Positions 47,408 to 55,504 of a DNA stretch of 64,000 nt are shown here, one piece after another; position 1 is the stretch's first letter, and each line of letters opens with the position of its first letter. Source of the DNA: JACPYM01 sp963699175 (GTDB taxonomy: Bacteria > Acidobacteriota > Blastocatellia > RBC074); the NCBI GenBank assembly GCA_963699175.1, contig OY969418.1, forward strand, positions 4,526,001 to 4,590,000. Reading direction: 5' to 3'. The position numbers and the translations under genes were made by a program. A model generated the notes under the pieces. It ran no database searches. It was not told the origin of the DNA and saw only the letters and a list, made by a program, of their open reading frames with translations.

Positions 47408-47926
47408 TCAGATCTCTGTTTTGCGATGTGCAACCATCCGTAACAACCCGTTGATCGCCAAGTGCAATAACAAGTAGATCACCAGCGCCGCTATGTAAGA
47501 GAATCTGATTTGGAAGCGCCCGGAAGCCGGATCAGGAAACAAGTTCCTGAACGGTGCTAGAAATGGCGAACTCAGCGCGTCAATCAAATTCCTAAAGCCA
47601 TTCGTTCTGCGCGCGCCCAGCAGATCAAACAGGATCTCCAAACTGATCAGGCCATAGATCACATAGAATAAATAGTCAATGATTTGGGAAAAGCGCGCAG
47701 CGGCGCTTGCCCTGTGGACTTCAACCTCGGTGTCACGGACTTCAGCGATAGCCTCTCGCTTGAACTGACTGCCCATCGCTGCTACTTCAGACTGCTCCGC
47801 CGTGTTCAATTGATCGGCTTGTTGTCGCACCCGCGCTTGAATCTTATCGCGCGCCGTGCCTTTGACGGCTTCGTACTGTTCAAGGCGACGTTCGTCTTCA
47901 ATCCGCAAAGTATTGTCCTGAGCCAT
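47408..47926 (-). CDS. YggT-family membrane protein
   Basis: 172 residues. The N-terminal half is soluble and charged (QYEAVKGTARDKIQARVRQQ), possibly coiled coil. The C-terminal half has two or three membrane helices around LISLEILFDLLGARRTNGFR and LSSPFLAPFRNLFPDP, the YggT signature. Ribosome site GGAGGG precedes ATG 47926. YggT proteins are linked to membrane/septum organisation and osmotic stress. The neighbour 32 bases upstream is a YeaQ/GlsB stress protein on the same strand, so the two are probably one operon. Confidence 0.8.
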   Translation of the reverse strand: MAQDNTLRIEDERRLEQYEAVKGTARDKIQARVRQQADQLNTAEQSEVAAMGSQFKREAIAEVRDTEVEVHRASAAARFSQIIDYLFYVIYGLISLEILFDLLGARRTNGFRNLIDALSSPFLAPFRNLFPDPASGRFQIRFSYIAALVIYLLLHLAINGLLRMVAHRKTEI

Positions 47927-47958
47927 AGATCAATTCCCTCCAGTTTGTTATCTATATG

Positions 47959-48249
47959 TTATCTATAAATGAAACGACGGCGGCCTCCACGGAGCAGGCT
48001 AATCAAAGCCACAAACAAAGCTGCTCCGATGATTGACCAAATGACCGGAAATGTTTGCCCACCAATCTGCAAGGCAAACAACTCGCGCAACCCCAGCACG
48101 CCAGACAGCCAGATGCCAATCAGCGCGCCGATAAATCCGATGGCAATCGTGACCAAAATACCTCCGCGGCTATAGCCGACAATTGCCTGCCCAATCGCGC
48201 CGCAAATTCCAGCAATCAGCAATAGAAGCAAAAAAGAAATTACTGTCAT
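47959..48249 (-). CDS. GlsB/YeaQ/YmgE-family stress membrane protein
   Basis: 96 residues with three hydrophobic helices. GICGAIGQAIVGYSRGGILV and IGFIGALIGIWLSGVLGL are the family motifs (transglycosylase-associated protein family). The C-terminal RGGRRRFIYR is strongly basic. AAGGAG precedes ATG 48249 on the minus strand. Such proteins accumulate under acid or envelope stress; the mechanism is unknown. It is first in a two-gene unit with the YggT-like gene and divergent from another small membrane stress protein. Confidence 0.88.
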   Translation of the reverse strand: MTVISFLLLLLIAGICGAIGQAIVGYSRGGILVTIAIGFIGALIGIWLSGVLGLRELFALQIGGQTFPVIWSIIGAALFVALISLLRGGRRRFIYR

Positions 48250-48383
48250 AACTCACTTCTCCTTTCCAAAGTTTGCTGCGGAGAAGTAGAGCAAGCGATA
48301 TGCCCCACCTGTTTCCTTGTTTAATTGAATTGACTAATCACTCTGGTATGGCTGTTGCTCTCTCTTTGCCTGAGGAGGGGAGG

Positions 48384-48908
48384 ATGTATTTCAGCGATAC
48401 TTACGGGCTTGGACATCAACAGGTGCTGACAGGGTTTTTCAAAAGTGACACTGATGTTCGTCATGCCCGCGAAATATTGACTGACTTTGGTTACCCCAAA
48501 GAGTCAGCGGAAATAATTGAAGTAAATACTTGCTCGAGGTTGGTGACAAGGTTGGCGAAATACCTGTTTGCTAGTTTCAAAAACAGGGCTTTGCTGGGAG
48601 TTGGTCTTGGAGTTGCCGTGATTTTTGCCGGATTCGCCGCTGTCACCAGCCTCTATTTGAAGCTTGGCTTTTACGAGATTGCAGCGCTGTTCGCTATCTG
48701 GTTTGTGCTGGTCTCGCTTGGCATTGTGGCCTGTAGCTTAATTGGAGCTTTAGTAGCCGCGTTAATCGGGCCAGTTATTGCAACAGAATTTCAACCACCG
48801 GCCGTGCCGGAAGAGAGAAATGTTTTGATCAGCGTCGCAGTGCGGACGCTATCAGACGCCGAAGATATTGCGCGCGAATGGGAAGAGATCGGCGGCAAAG
48901 TTGTCTAG
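48384..48908 (+). CDS. membrane protein with general-stress-protein-like N-terminal domain
   Basis: 174 residues from ATG 48384, chosen for the strong GAGGAG 6 bases upstream; upstream codons are open but unlikely. Residues about 15-55 (VLTGFFKSDTDVRHAREILT, FGYPKESAEIIEV) resemble the small alpha-beta domain of general stress protein 17M/YflT-like proteins. Two membrane helices follow (about 70-95 and 103-135) with Gly/Ala-rich faces. The C-terminal VLISVAVRTLSDAEDIAREW repeats the same domain pattern. Function unknown; the neighbours also look stress related. Confidence 0.7.
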   Translation: MYFSDTYGLGHQQVLTGFFKSDTDVRHAREILTDFGYPKESAEIIEVNTCSRLVTRLAKYLFASFKNRALLGVGLGVAVIFAGFAAVTSLYLKLGFYEIAALFAIWFVLVSLGIVACSLIGALVAALIGPVIATEFQPPAVPEERNVLISVAVRTLSDAEDIAREWEEIGGKVV

Positions 48909-49083
48909 GAATCGGCGCTGTATTGAGCCGCTACAAGGTGTATTTTCAGATTGCACAATGAGCAAAGCAGGTGCGCTTAAAGACAATTGAACGGAGATTT
49001 AGAAAAGGAATTATCGAGATTGCTCAAATGCCAAGAATGAGCTTGTGGACGGCAATTTCTTGACCGCGTTGTGAGCAGACGAG

Positions 49084-49134
49084 CCGCTGATCAGGTCAGT
49101 ATAGGGGGCGAAAAAATACTGACCCGATCAGCGG
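49084..49134. terminator. 19-bp hairpin between convergent transcripts
   Basis: 49084-49102 pairs with 49116-49134 at 18 of 19 positions with a 13-base loop. On the plus strand TTTAATTTTT follows, so it can end transcripts of the stress membrane gene. It also lies 8 bases beyond the polA stop on the opposite strand. Confidence 0.75.
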
Positions 49135-49142
49135 TTTAATTT

Positions 49143-51785
49143 TTATGGCTTCGCGTCCACCCAATTCTCTCCCACACCAATTTCCACTACCAAAGGCACT
49201 GCCAATTCCGCCGCTTTCTCCATCGCTGCCTTCACCACCTCGCTCGTCTTTTCGACCTCTTTGCGCGGCACTTCAAAAACCAACTCATCGTGCACCTGCA
49301 AAATCATCCGCGCCTGCAACCGCTCGCGCTTCAATGCCTCATTTACGCGCAACATCGCCAACTTCACGATGTCCGAGGCTGAACCCTGCATGGGCATATT
49401 CACGGCTTCGCGCTCGGCGCGCGCGCGGAGCTGGCCGTTCTTGTTCGATAAATCTGGCACGCGGCGTATGCGACCATAGATCGAGCGCACGATGTTGTCT
49501 GCTTCACGCGCTCGGTCGGGCAGTTCATCCATAAACTGTTTCACGCCCTTGTAAGTCGTGTAGTAATCCTCGATCACTTTTTTCGCTTCGTGGCGTGAGA
49601 TGCCGACGCGCTGCGCCAGACCAAACGGGCCGATGACGTAAGCAATGCCGAAGTTGGTGATCTTGGCCACGCGACGCTTCTCTTTCAATTCCGCTGGCGT
49701 CTTGGCCTTGAAGACCTCGCGCGCCGTGCGTTCGTGTATGTCTTCGCCTTTGCGGAAAGCGTCGAGCATTACGGGGTCTTTGGTGACGTGCGCGAGCAGG
49801 CGCAACTCGATCTGCGAATAGTCTGCCGAGAGCAATACACAACCCTCCGCCGGAATAAATGCGCGGCGGATGCGGCGGCCCATTTCGGTGCGGATGGGAA
49901 TGTTTTGTAGATTGGGATTGATGGAAGACAGCCGCCCGGTGGCCGCGATGGTTTGATTGAGTGTCGTGCGGATGCGCCCGTCGCGCGGATCAATCAGCGA
50001 CGGGAAGGCGTCAACGTATGTGCCTTTGAGCTTGGCAATCTCGCGGTGTTCAATGATGAGGCGCGGTAGCTCGTATTTCGTGGCCAATTCGTCCAGCACG
50101 TCGCGACTGGTTGAAATCTTGCCGGTCGAAGTGCGACGCGAGACTTCAAAGTTCAACTCTTCAAAGACCTCGCCGAGTTGCGCGGGTGAGCCGATATTGA
50201 ATTCGCGCCCGGCCAGTTTGTAAATCTGCTGCGCGAGCTTGTCGAGTTCTTTGTCCATCTCGACTGACAACTTCGGCAGCACATCAGTGTCCACGCGAAA
50301 ACCCGCGCGCTCGATTTCGTAGAGCAGCGGCACGAGCGGCAATTCAATCTCGCGGTAGACACGCTCAAGTCCCATTTCGCTGATGCGCTGGTTGAGTTTG
50401 TAGACCAATTGGAAGATCAGATCAGCGGCTTGCGCAGTAGCACTTGTCCCGTCCGGTTCGATGTTGCTGTTCAAATACTCGCGCGCCAAATCAGGTAATT
50501 CGTATTTCGCGCGTTCGGCATCGAGCAGATAGGCTTGCAACAGCGTGTCGTCGGTCAGGTTTTCAATCGTAATGCCAAGCGGAGTGAGCAAGTACAACGC
50601 GCATTTAGCGTCGTGCGTGAACTTTTCGATCAAGCCGTTGTCAAAGGCTTCCTGCAACAGCTTGACAGCTTCCGCCTGGTCATCACATTGCGCGTAATCA
50701 AAATAGTCCGCTGTGCCATCCGACAATGAAAACGCCACGCCCGCGAGTTGCGGCTTGCCGTCCACGCCAGGCTGGTCGGCCAGCGCAAAGGCGAAGCGAT
50801 CGGCGTTGTAAAGCACTTTGACGAACTTGCGCAGTTCTTCAATCGTGCTGAAACGGTTGTAGCGCGTAGCTGTTTGTGACGCGCTCGCAACCTGCGTCGT
50901 CCCGCCTTTTTCTGCGCCCGCTGCAAATTCATGCTTGAGTTGCGCGAATTCTAGTTCGCTAAATAACTCGTAAGCCTTCTGCGCATCCGGCTCTTCCAAC
51001 ACGAGCGCGTCCAAATCCAGTTCAATCGGCGAGTCGCAATCAATCCGCGCCAACTCTTTTGAAAAGCGAATCTGCTCGGCGTGGTCGCGCAACGCCTCTT
51101 TGTAAGCCTTGCGTTTAACTTCTTCCCAATGAGCAATGGCGTTCTCTATGTCGCCGTACTGTTCAAGCAAGCCGACAGCGCCTTTCTCGCCGATGCCAGG
51201 TGCGCCAGGAATGCCGTCCACCGCATCGCCCATCAACCCGATCCAGTCAGTCACTTGATTGGGGCGCACGCCGAGCTTAGCTTTGACGCCAGCTTCGTCG
51301 AGAAAGACTTCGCCGAGCTTGTTGTCTACGCGCAGGATCGTGATGTCGGGATCGCGCACGAGTTGGCAAAGGTCTTTGTCATTGGTGACGAGCACGGCTT
51401 GCAGCCCTTGCGCAGCGGCTTTGTTCGCCAGCGTGCCCATAATGTCGTCGGCTTCGTAGCGCGGCAGCTTCAACATCGGCACACGCAAGGCCTCGCAGAC
51501 ACGATCCATGTATGGCAATTGCGACACAAGGTCTGACGGCATATCTGGGCGGTGCGCTTTGTAATCGGCGAATTGTTCATGCCGGAAGGTTTTTTCAATC
51601 GTGTCAAGCGCAACGCCCAGATAGTCAGGCTTGTAGATCGTCACCAGTCGCCGCAGCATCACCGTGAAGCCGTAGATGGCGTTGGTCGGCTGGCCTTTGG
51701 AATTCGACAACCCGCGAATGGCGTAAAACGCGCGGAAGATGTTCGACATTCCGTCAACGAGGAAGAGTCGTTTTTTGTCTGGCAT
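49143..51785 (-). CDS. polA: DNA polymerase I
   Basis: 880 residues. The 5'-nuclease domain (about 1-290) has ADD, TNDKDL and GDAVDGIPG metal sites. The 3'-5' exonuclease domain (about 310-480) is present in length but has lost its acidic residues: FAFALAD at 331-337 replaces the F-D-x-E motif, and HDAKCA at 391-396 replaces the N/D-x-x-x-D pattern. The polymerase domain is intact: LLSADYSQIELRLLAH (651-666), O helix RRVAKITNFGIAY (704-716), VHDELVFEV (831-839). It fills gaps in replication and repair, probably without proofreading, like Taq polymerase. It stands apart from neighbours by short gaps. Confidence 0.95.
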   Translation of the reverse strand: MPDKKRLFLVDGMSNIFRAFYAIRGLSNSKGQPTNAIYGFTVMLRRLVTIYKPDYLGVALDTIEKTFRHEQFADYKAHRPDMPSDLVSQLPYMDRVCEALRVPMLKLPRYEADDIMGTLANKAAAQGLQAVLVTNDKDLCQLVRDPDITILRVDNKLGEVFLDEAGVKAKLGVRPNQVTDWIGLMGDAVDGIPGAPGIGEKGAVGLLEQYGDIENAIAHWEEVKRKAYKEALRDHAEQIRFSKELARIDCDSPIELDLDALVLEEPDAQKAYELFSELEFAQLKHEFAAGAEKGGTTQVASASQTATRYNRFSTIEELRKFVKVLYNADRFAFALADQPGVDGKPQLAGVAFSLSDGTADYFDYAQCDDQAEAVKLLQEAFDNGLIEKFTHDAKCALYLLTPLGITIENLTDDTLLQAYLLDAERAKYELPDLAREYLNSNIEPDGTSATAQAADLIFQLVYKLNQRISEMGLERVYREIELPLVPLLYEIERAGFRVDTDVLPKLSVEMDKELDKLAQQIYKLAGREFNIGSPAQLGEVFEELNFEVSRRTSTGKISTSRDVLDELATKYELPRLIIEHREIAKLKGTYVDAFPSLIDPRDGRIRTTLNQTIAATGRLSSINPNLQNIPIRTEMGRRIRRAFIPAEGCVLLSADYSQIELRLLAHVTKDPVMLDAFRKGEDIHERTAREVFKAKTPAELKEKRRVAKITNFGIAYVIGPFGLAQRVGISRHEAKKVIEDYYTTYKGVKQFMDELPDRAREADNIVRSIYGRIRRVPDLSNKNGQLRARAEREAVNMPMQGSASDIVKLAMLRVNEALKRERLQARMILQVHDELVFEVPRKEVEKTSEVVKAAMEKAAELAVPLVVEIGVGENWVDAKP

Positions 51786-51843
51786 GTTAGGGATTATCAG
51801 TGAGGCAGTGAGAGAGGGTCAAGAATGCCAGCGGCTACGCTGA

Positions 51844-52092
51844 TTATTCCAAATCCGTTAACTCCAACTCCAAATCCGCCAGCGCCTTTTCCAGCATCTG
51901 CCGCTGCGCGTCTGAACGCGCGTGCTGCAATTGTTCGCGCAATCGGCTGCGCAGTAACCGCAGACTCTCGCACCGCTGCTCACGTGCCAGCATCTCCGGC
52001 GAGAGCGGGCGATAGGCTACGCGCTCTTGTGCCGCGCGCTCGGCCTCTTCTAACTGCGCTTCAACAGCTTTGCTTTCCCAACCTCTAGCCAT
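51844..52092 (-). CDS. small coiled-coil hypothetical protein
   Basis: 82 residues, almost all predicted helix. EAQLEEAERAAQERVAYRPL then SPEMLAREQRCESLRLLRSR and a Leu/Arg heptad-like C-terminus (LREQLQHARSDAQRQMLEKA) suggest a coiled coil. No signal peptide or membrane segment. AGAGGAAT precedes the ATG on the minus strand. I do not recognise a named family; similar short proteins seem common in Acidobacteria. It lies 58 bases upstream of polA on the same strand and could be co-transcribed. Confidence 0.65.
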   Translation of the reverse strand: MARGWESKAVEAQLEEAERAAQERVAYRPLSPEMLAREQRCESLRLLRSRLREQLQHARSDAQRQMLEKALADLELELTDLE

Positions 52093-52116
52093 AATTCCTC
52101 TTTACTCAATGCGACC

Positions 52117-52530
52117 TCAATGTAAGAGGCACGCGGCGTGGCCAAGCACTATCTCGCCATCGCACAATAAACTCGGCGTCGGCTGCCAGCCGGTTTGCAG
52201 ACGCGCCGCCAGCAGTTCCTGCGCGCTCGGTTGTTGCTCCCACACAGCGACCGCTGTGATCGTGCCATTTCAGGTCGAGCCATAAACGAGCCAGAGATTT
52301 TCTCGCCACGGCACGATCACTTCGTGGCTGTACTCGTCCAGCGCGACAGTCTCTTTCAACATGACCGGCGGCGCTTGCTTACTGCCCCACGCGACCAACT
52401 CCATGAGTGTGCCAAACACAGGCAGACTACTGGTGAACTCGGCGAAAACAGCATCCGGCAACGAAGTGTGATCAGCAATCTCCATACCGTCGTAGTCTAG
52501 GCGGGCTTCGTATACAGCGTCAACGCTCAC
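52117..52530 (-). pseudogene. hypothetical gene interrupted by an in-frame TGA
   Basis: From GTG 52530 (overlapping the upstream stop as GTGA) the frame encodes 86 residues ending ENLWLVYGST, then TGA at 52272-52270. The same frame goes on with NGTITAVAVWEQQPSAQELL, then AARLQTGWQPTPSLLCDGEI, and ends at 52117. The continuation has normal composition for this genome, so a nonsense mutation (for example TGG to TGA) in a 137-residue protein is the simplest reading. The family is unknown. Translational coupling to the upstream gene suggests the first part is still made. Confidence 0.6.
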
Positions 52531-53261
52531 TCTTTGCCCAAGCGCGCCAGGCGCTCGCGCGCCTGTTGCATCTCCGGGCTGCGCGGATAACGGCGCAGCA
52601 ATTCCCGATACGCAGCGCCGTCGTAAACGATGCGATCCTTCATCTCGTCGTAATCGAAGGTCACGCCCGCACGGTTGTACCGATCCAGTTCGTTAAAGCT
52701 GAGCACGAAATCGCGTTTGCTCAAGCCGCCATCCGGCAAGTCGTCGCCCAAGCGCCGGTCGGCATCGCGGCTTAGTTTCTCCGCTGCGTGTTCGGCGGCT
52801 TGGCCTAAAGCCAGCAAAGCTTTTGGCGCAATCGCAGACACACGCAATTCATCGGCGCACAGGCGCGCCATACGCGCTTTGACCAGGTCGTCTTTACTCT
52901 CGGCGGCGGCGGCCAAAATCTTTTCGCCATCGGCCACGCTGCCCAAGCGCGCAATCGCAGCGGCTAATATCCAGCCGCGTACGTTGCGCGAAACCGCAAC
53001 GCGCAGGAAAGGCGAGCCGCTTTTGTTTCTGCTCGCGCCGAGAATCCCGACGATGCGCCCGCGGCTCAAGCGTTGTTTCAACGCGGCTTTGACCTCCGGC
53101 TGCTCGCGTAAAGCCGAGAGCCGGTCATCAAAGACGATGGCGTGTTGACCTGGGATGAAAAACTTGCGTTTGGTTTGCGCCTGGCTGCTGGTAGTCAAGG
53201 CAAGCAACGAACTAACGATGAGCAAAGGCCCAATGAAACGAAATAGCGTACGCGAGGTCAT
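52527..53261 (-). CDS. exported hypothetical protein with possible SH3-like and TPR-like parts
   Basis: 244 residues from ATG 53261, preceded by AGGAGG on the minus strand; a longer upstream frame lacks this site. Signal peptide about 1-29 (SSQAQ). Residues about 35-100 (FIPGQHAIVFDDRLSALREQ, then LRVAVSRNVRGWILAAAI) look like a bacterial SH3-type beta barrel. The C-terminus YRELLRRYPRSPEMQQARER LARLGKE ends like a tetratricopeptide outer-membrane lipoprotein motif. Likely periplasmic. The downstream gene overlaps by 4 bases. No named family is recognised. Confidence 0.7.
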   Translation of the reverse strand: MTSRTLFRFIGPLLIVSSLLALTTSSQAQTKRKFFIPGQHAIVFDDRLSALREQPEVKAALKQRLSRGRIVGILGASRNKSGSPFLRVAVSRNVRGWILAAAIARLGSVADGEKILAAAAESKDDLVKARMARLCADELRVSAIAPKALLALGQAAEHAAEKLSRDADRRLGDDLPDGGLSKRDFVLSFNELDRYNRAGVTFDYDEMKDRIVYDGAAYRELLRRYPRSPEMQQARERLARLGKE

Positions 53262-53348
53262 GGCTTCCCTCCTGTAAGGCACGAGTGTTTCCGGCTGAAA
53301 CACCGAGGTTGATGATTGTCGTTCGCGTGAACGGCTTAGGTAAAAAGT

Positions 53349-54053
53349 TTAGCTGACGGCGGCCTTCCGCCGCATACGCGCGCTGGTATGGCTCAGCCCC
53401 AAACGCGCAAAGTCGCTGCCATACCGCTGCTCCTGCTCGGCAATGGCGGCCAGGTAATCGAAGAGCAACATTCCTTTGCTCGGCGGAGCAGGCACCAGAG
53501 CTTCGACAAAAAACCGATAAGGCAGGCTCTTGCGCTCGGCTTCATCGCGCCAGCGCACCAGCACCTGAATCGGTAGAAAGTAGACTTCGTTGTAACTGCT
53601 GAACTCGACCAGAAATCCGGCTAGCGCGCCCAAGCGCGCCATGCGTTCCAGAAAGAAGATTTGATGCGCGTGCAGGTTGTCGAAATCGAGCACGTCACGT
53701 TTGGTCGTCTTCGCATCGTAAAAGATCGCGCGACCCAATGGTGCAATCACACCACCATAATCCGGCTCGGCCTTTGACTCGGGCACGAAGCGCCGCCAGT
53801 CTTCCAGTTTCTTCTCTTTAGCCAGACGATTGAGTTCGGCTGACGAAAGGCGCGGCTGCGCACCGGAAGTCTTAAACTCAATACTCGGCAAAGACAAGCC
53901 GCGCCGCGTTTCTTCACGTTCGATCAGATATTTTCCCGGAATCGCCTTGCGTGTAATGCAGGCGCGGCCCAATCGTTCGTATGCTTCATTGACTCGATTG
54001 ATCGCTTCCTGAAACCCGCTGCCGGTCTCAGCGCCGCGCCGTTTGATTTTCAT
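53349..54053 (-). CDS. RecU-family Holliday junction resolvase-like nuclease
   Basis: 234 residues. INRVNEAYERLGRACITRKA, PDYGGVIAPLGRAIFYDAKT and LERMARLGALAGFLVEFS match RecU (penicillin-binding protein-related factor A), a resolvase best known from Firmicutes; DYGG and the YDAKTT D-x-K pair are metal-site candidates. It would cut four-way junctions in recombination. The gene starts at ATG 54053 with no ribosome site, because a heptad hairpin (54057-54134) comes within 3 bases. Presence in an acidobacterium may reflect transfer; the usual RuvC is not seen in this window. Confidence 0.8.
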   Translation of the reverse strand: MKIKRRGAETGSGFQEAINRVNEAYERLGRACITRKAIPGKYLIEREETRRGLSLPSIEFKTSGAQPRLSSAELNRLAKEKKLEDWRRFVPESKAEPDYGGVIAPLGRAIFYDAKTTKRDVLDFDNLHAHQIFFLERMARLGALAGFLVEFSSYNEVYFLPIQVLVRWRDEAERKSLPYRFFVEALVPAPPSKGMLLFDYLAAIAEQEQRYGSDFARLGLSHTSARMRRKAAVS

Positions 54054-54056
54054 AAG

Positions 54057-54134
54057 AGATGTCAGATGTCAGATGTCAGATGTCAGATGTCAGTGAGATT
54101 CTTGCTGACATCTAGCATCTGGCATCTGACATCT
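54057..54134. repeat. heptad hairpin, five and four 7-nt units
   Basis: The left arm is five perfect tandem copies of AGATGTC (54057-54091). The right arm (54105-54134), complemented, is four copies of the same word in the same phase, with variants AGATGCC and AGATGCT in the middle. The loop is about 11 bases. It fills the 85-base gap between yebC and the recU-like gene, both on the minus strand, leaving 3-4 bases on each side. Confidence 0.92.
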
Positions 54135-54138
54135 AGAT

Positions 54139-54885
54139 TTACGCTCCCTGCTCCATCGCCGCCTCATCCGGCTCGAAGTTGGTGTAGACATTCTGCACGT
54201 CATCGTGATCGTCGAGCGCGTCGTAAAGTTTCATCATCTGCGCAGCCGCGCCACCTTCGAGGCTGATGCTGTTTTGCGGAATCATCGCCACTTCGGCGGA
54301 TAATGGCTCGATGCCAGCGGCTTTGATCTTATCGAGCACGTTGTGGAAGTCTTCCGGCGTGGTCAGGATTTGATAGCTGTCGCCTTCAGCTTGAAAATCG
54401 TCCGCGCCCGCATCGAGCGCGAGTTCCATCATCTCATCTTCGCCTTTGACATTGCTGTCAATGATGATCTGACCCTTCTTGTTGAACATCCAGCCAACCG
54501 AGCCCGATTCACCCATGTTGCCGCCGTGCTTCGAGAAGGCGTGGCGAATTTCCGCTACCGTGCGATTGCGATTGTCAGTTGTCACCTCGACCATCACCGC
54601 TACACCGCCGGGGCCGTAGCCCTCGTAGGTAATTTCGTCGTAGGTCACACCTTCCAATTCGCCCGTGCCGCGTTTGATTGCACGGTCAATCGTGTCGGCA
54701 GGCATGTTGCCCGCTTTGGCGTCGCTGACGGCTTTGCGCAAGCGGGCATTACCATTGATGTCCCCGCCACCAGAGCGCGCCGCAATGGTGATCTCCTTGA
54801 TGAGTTTGGTGAAGAGTTTGCCGCGCTTGGCATCAGCCGCGCCTTTTTTGTGTTTGATCGTGTGCCATTTACTATGCCCTGACAT
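54139..54885 (-). CDS. yebC: YebC/PmpR-family DNA-binding or translation regulator
   Basis: 248 residues, the normal length. MSGHSKWHTIKHKKGAADAK RGKLFTKLIKEI, YEGYGPGGVAVMVEVTTDNR and SVGWMFNKKGQIII are invariant family stretches. Members are described as transcriptional regulators and, more recently, as factors helping ribosomes at difficult motifs. AGGTGAGCACC precedes the ATG on the minus strand. In many bacteria yebC lies beside ruvC; here a recU-like resolvase gene follows, which is a similar context. The intergenic gap is a heptad hairpin. Confidence 0.94.
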   Translation of the reverse strand: MSGHSKWHTIKHKKGAADAKRGKLFTKLIKEITIAARSGGGDINGNARLRKAVSDAKAGNMPADTIDRAIKRGTGELEGVTYDEITYEGYGPGGVAVMVEVTTDNRNRTVAEIRHAFSKHGGNMGESGSVGWMFNKKGQIIIDSNVKGEDEMMELALDAGADDFQAEGDSYQILTTPEDFHNVLDKIKAAGIEPLSAEVAMIPQNSISLEGGAAAQMMKLYDALDDHDDVQNVYTNFEPDEAAMEQGA

Positions 54886-54997
54886 TGGTGCTCACCTCTT
54901 TTCTGCCTATGAGTATTGCTGGAAAATTTATTGGCTAGTAGAGGGCGAATATAGCACGCCCCTTGCGAAATCGTAAATCCTTCGGCACGATGCGCCT

Positions 54998-55504
54998 ATG
55001 CCGCCAGCACAGCCGGAAAAGCTTTACGAGAAGACCATGACGCGCGCACTGAAATTGCTCAGTTACAAGCCGCGCAGCGTGGCCGAAATGCGCGCGCGCT
55101 TGAACGAGAAAGACTGGGCCGAGGCGCAAGTGGTTGAGCAAGTGATTGCGCGGCTCAGCGAACTCGGTTATCTGGATGACGAAAAATTTGCAGCGCGCTT
55201 CGCCGACGCGCGATTGACGGTGAAGCCACTCGGACGCACGCGCTTGCGGCGCGATCTGCAGCGCCGCAAGGTCTCGCCACAAGTGGTCGAACAGGCGCTC
55301 GAACAAGCTTACGAAGAGCATAGCGAAGAGGAATTGATCATCCGCGCCATCGCCAAACGCACGCGGCTCAAAGGCGCGCCCACAACGCGCGAAGAGGCGA
55401 AGAAGTTGTTCGATTATTTGATCCGGCGCGGCTTCAGCTACGACTTGGTTATGCGCAAAGTGCGCGAGGCGAGCACGCAAAGTCAGCTCAATGAGGATGA
55501 ATGA
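54998..55504 (+). CDS. recX: RecX-family regulatory protein
   Basis: 168 residues. KTMTRALKLLSYKPRSVAEM, RARLNEKDWAEAQVVEQVIA, LGYLDDEKFAARFADARLTV and TREEAKKLFDYLIRRGFSYD LV are RecX three-helix repeat motifs. RecX caps and restrains RecA filaments. RecA itself is not in the window. The gene overlaps the next start by 4 bases (ATGA), so it is coupled to an FMN oxidase gene, an unusual partner. No strong ribosome site is visible before ATG 54998. Confidence 0.87.
   Translation: MPPAQPEKLYEKTMTRALKLLSYKPRSVAEMRARLNEKDWAEAQVVEQVIARLSELGYLDDEKFAARFADARLTVKPLGRTRLRRDLQRRKVSPQVVEQALEQAYEEHSEEELIIRAIAKRTRLKGAPTTREEAKKLFDYLIRRGFSYDLVMRKVREASTQSQLNEDE

Noticed and set aside
52270..52272. TGA recoding as a genome-wide feature
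   Set aside because: TGA serves as the normal stop for many intact genes here (for example 2236, 6710-region neighbours and overlapping ATGA junctions); two isolated in-frame TGAs fit nonsense mutations.
54057..54134. CRISPR-like array
   Set aside because: Units are 7 bases without spacers, and the second half is inverted; no cas genes are present.
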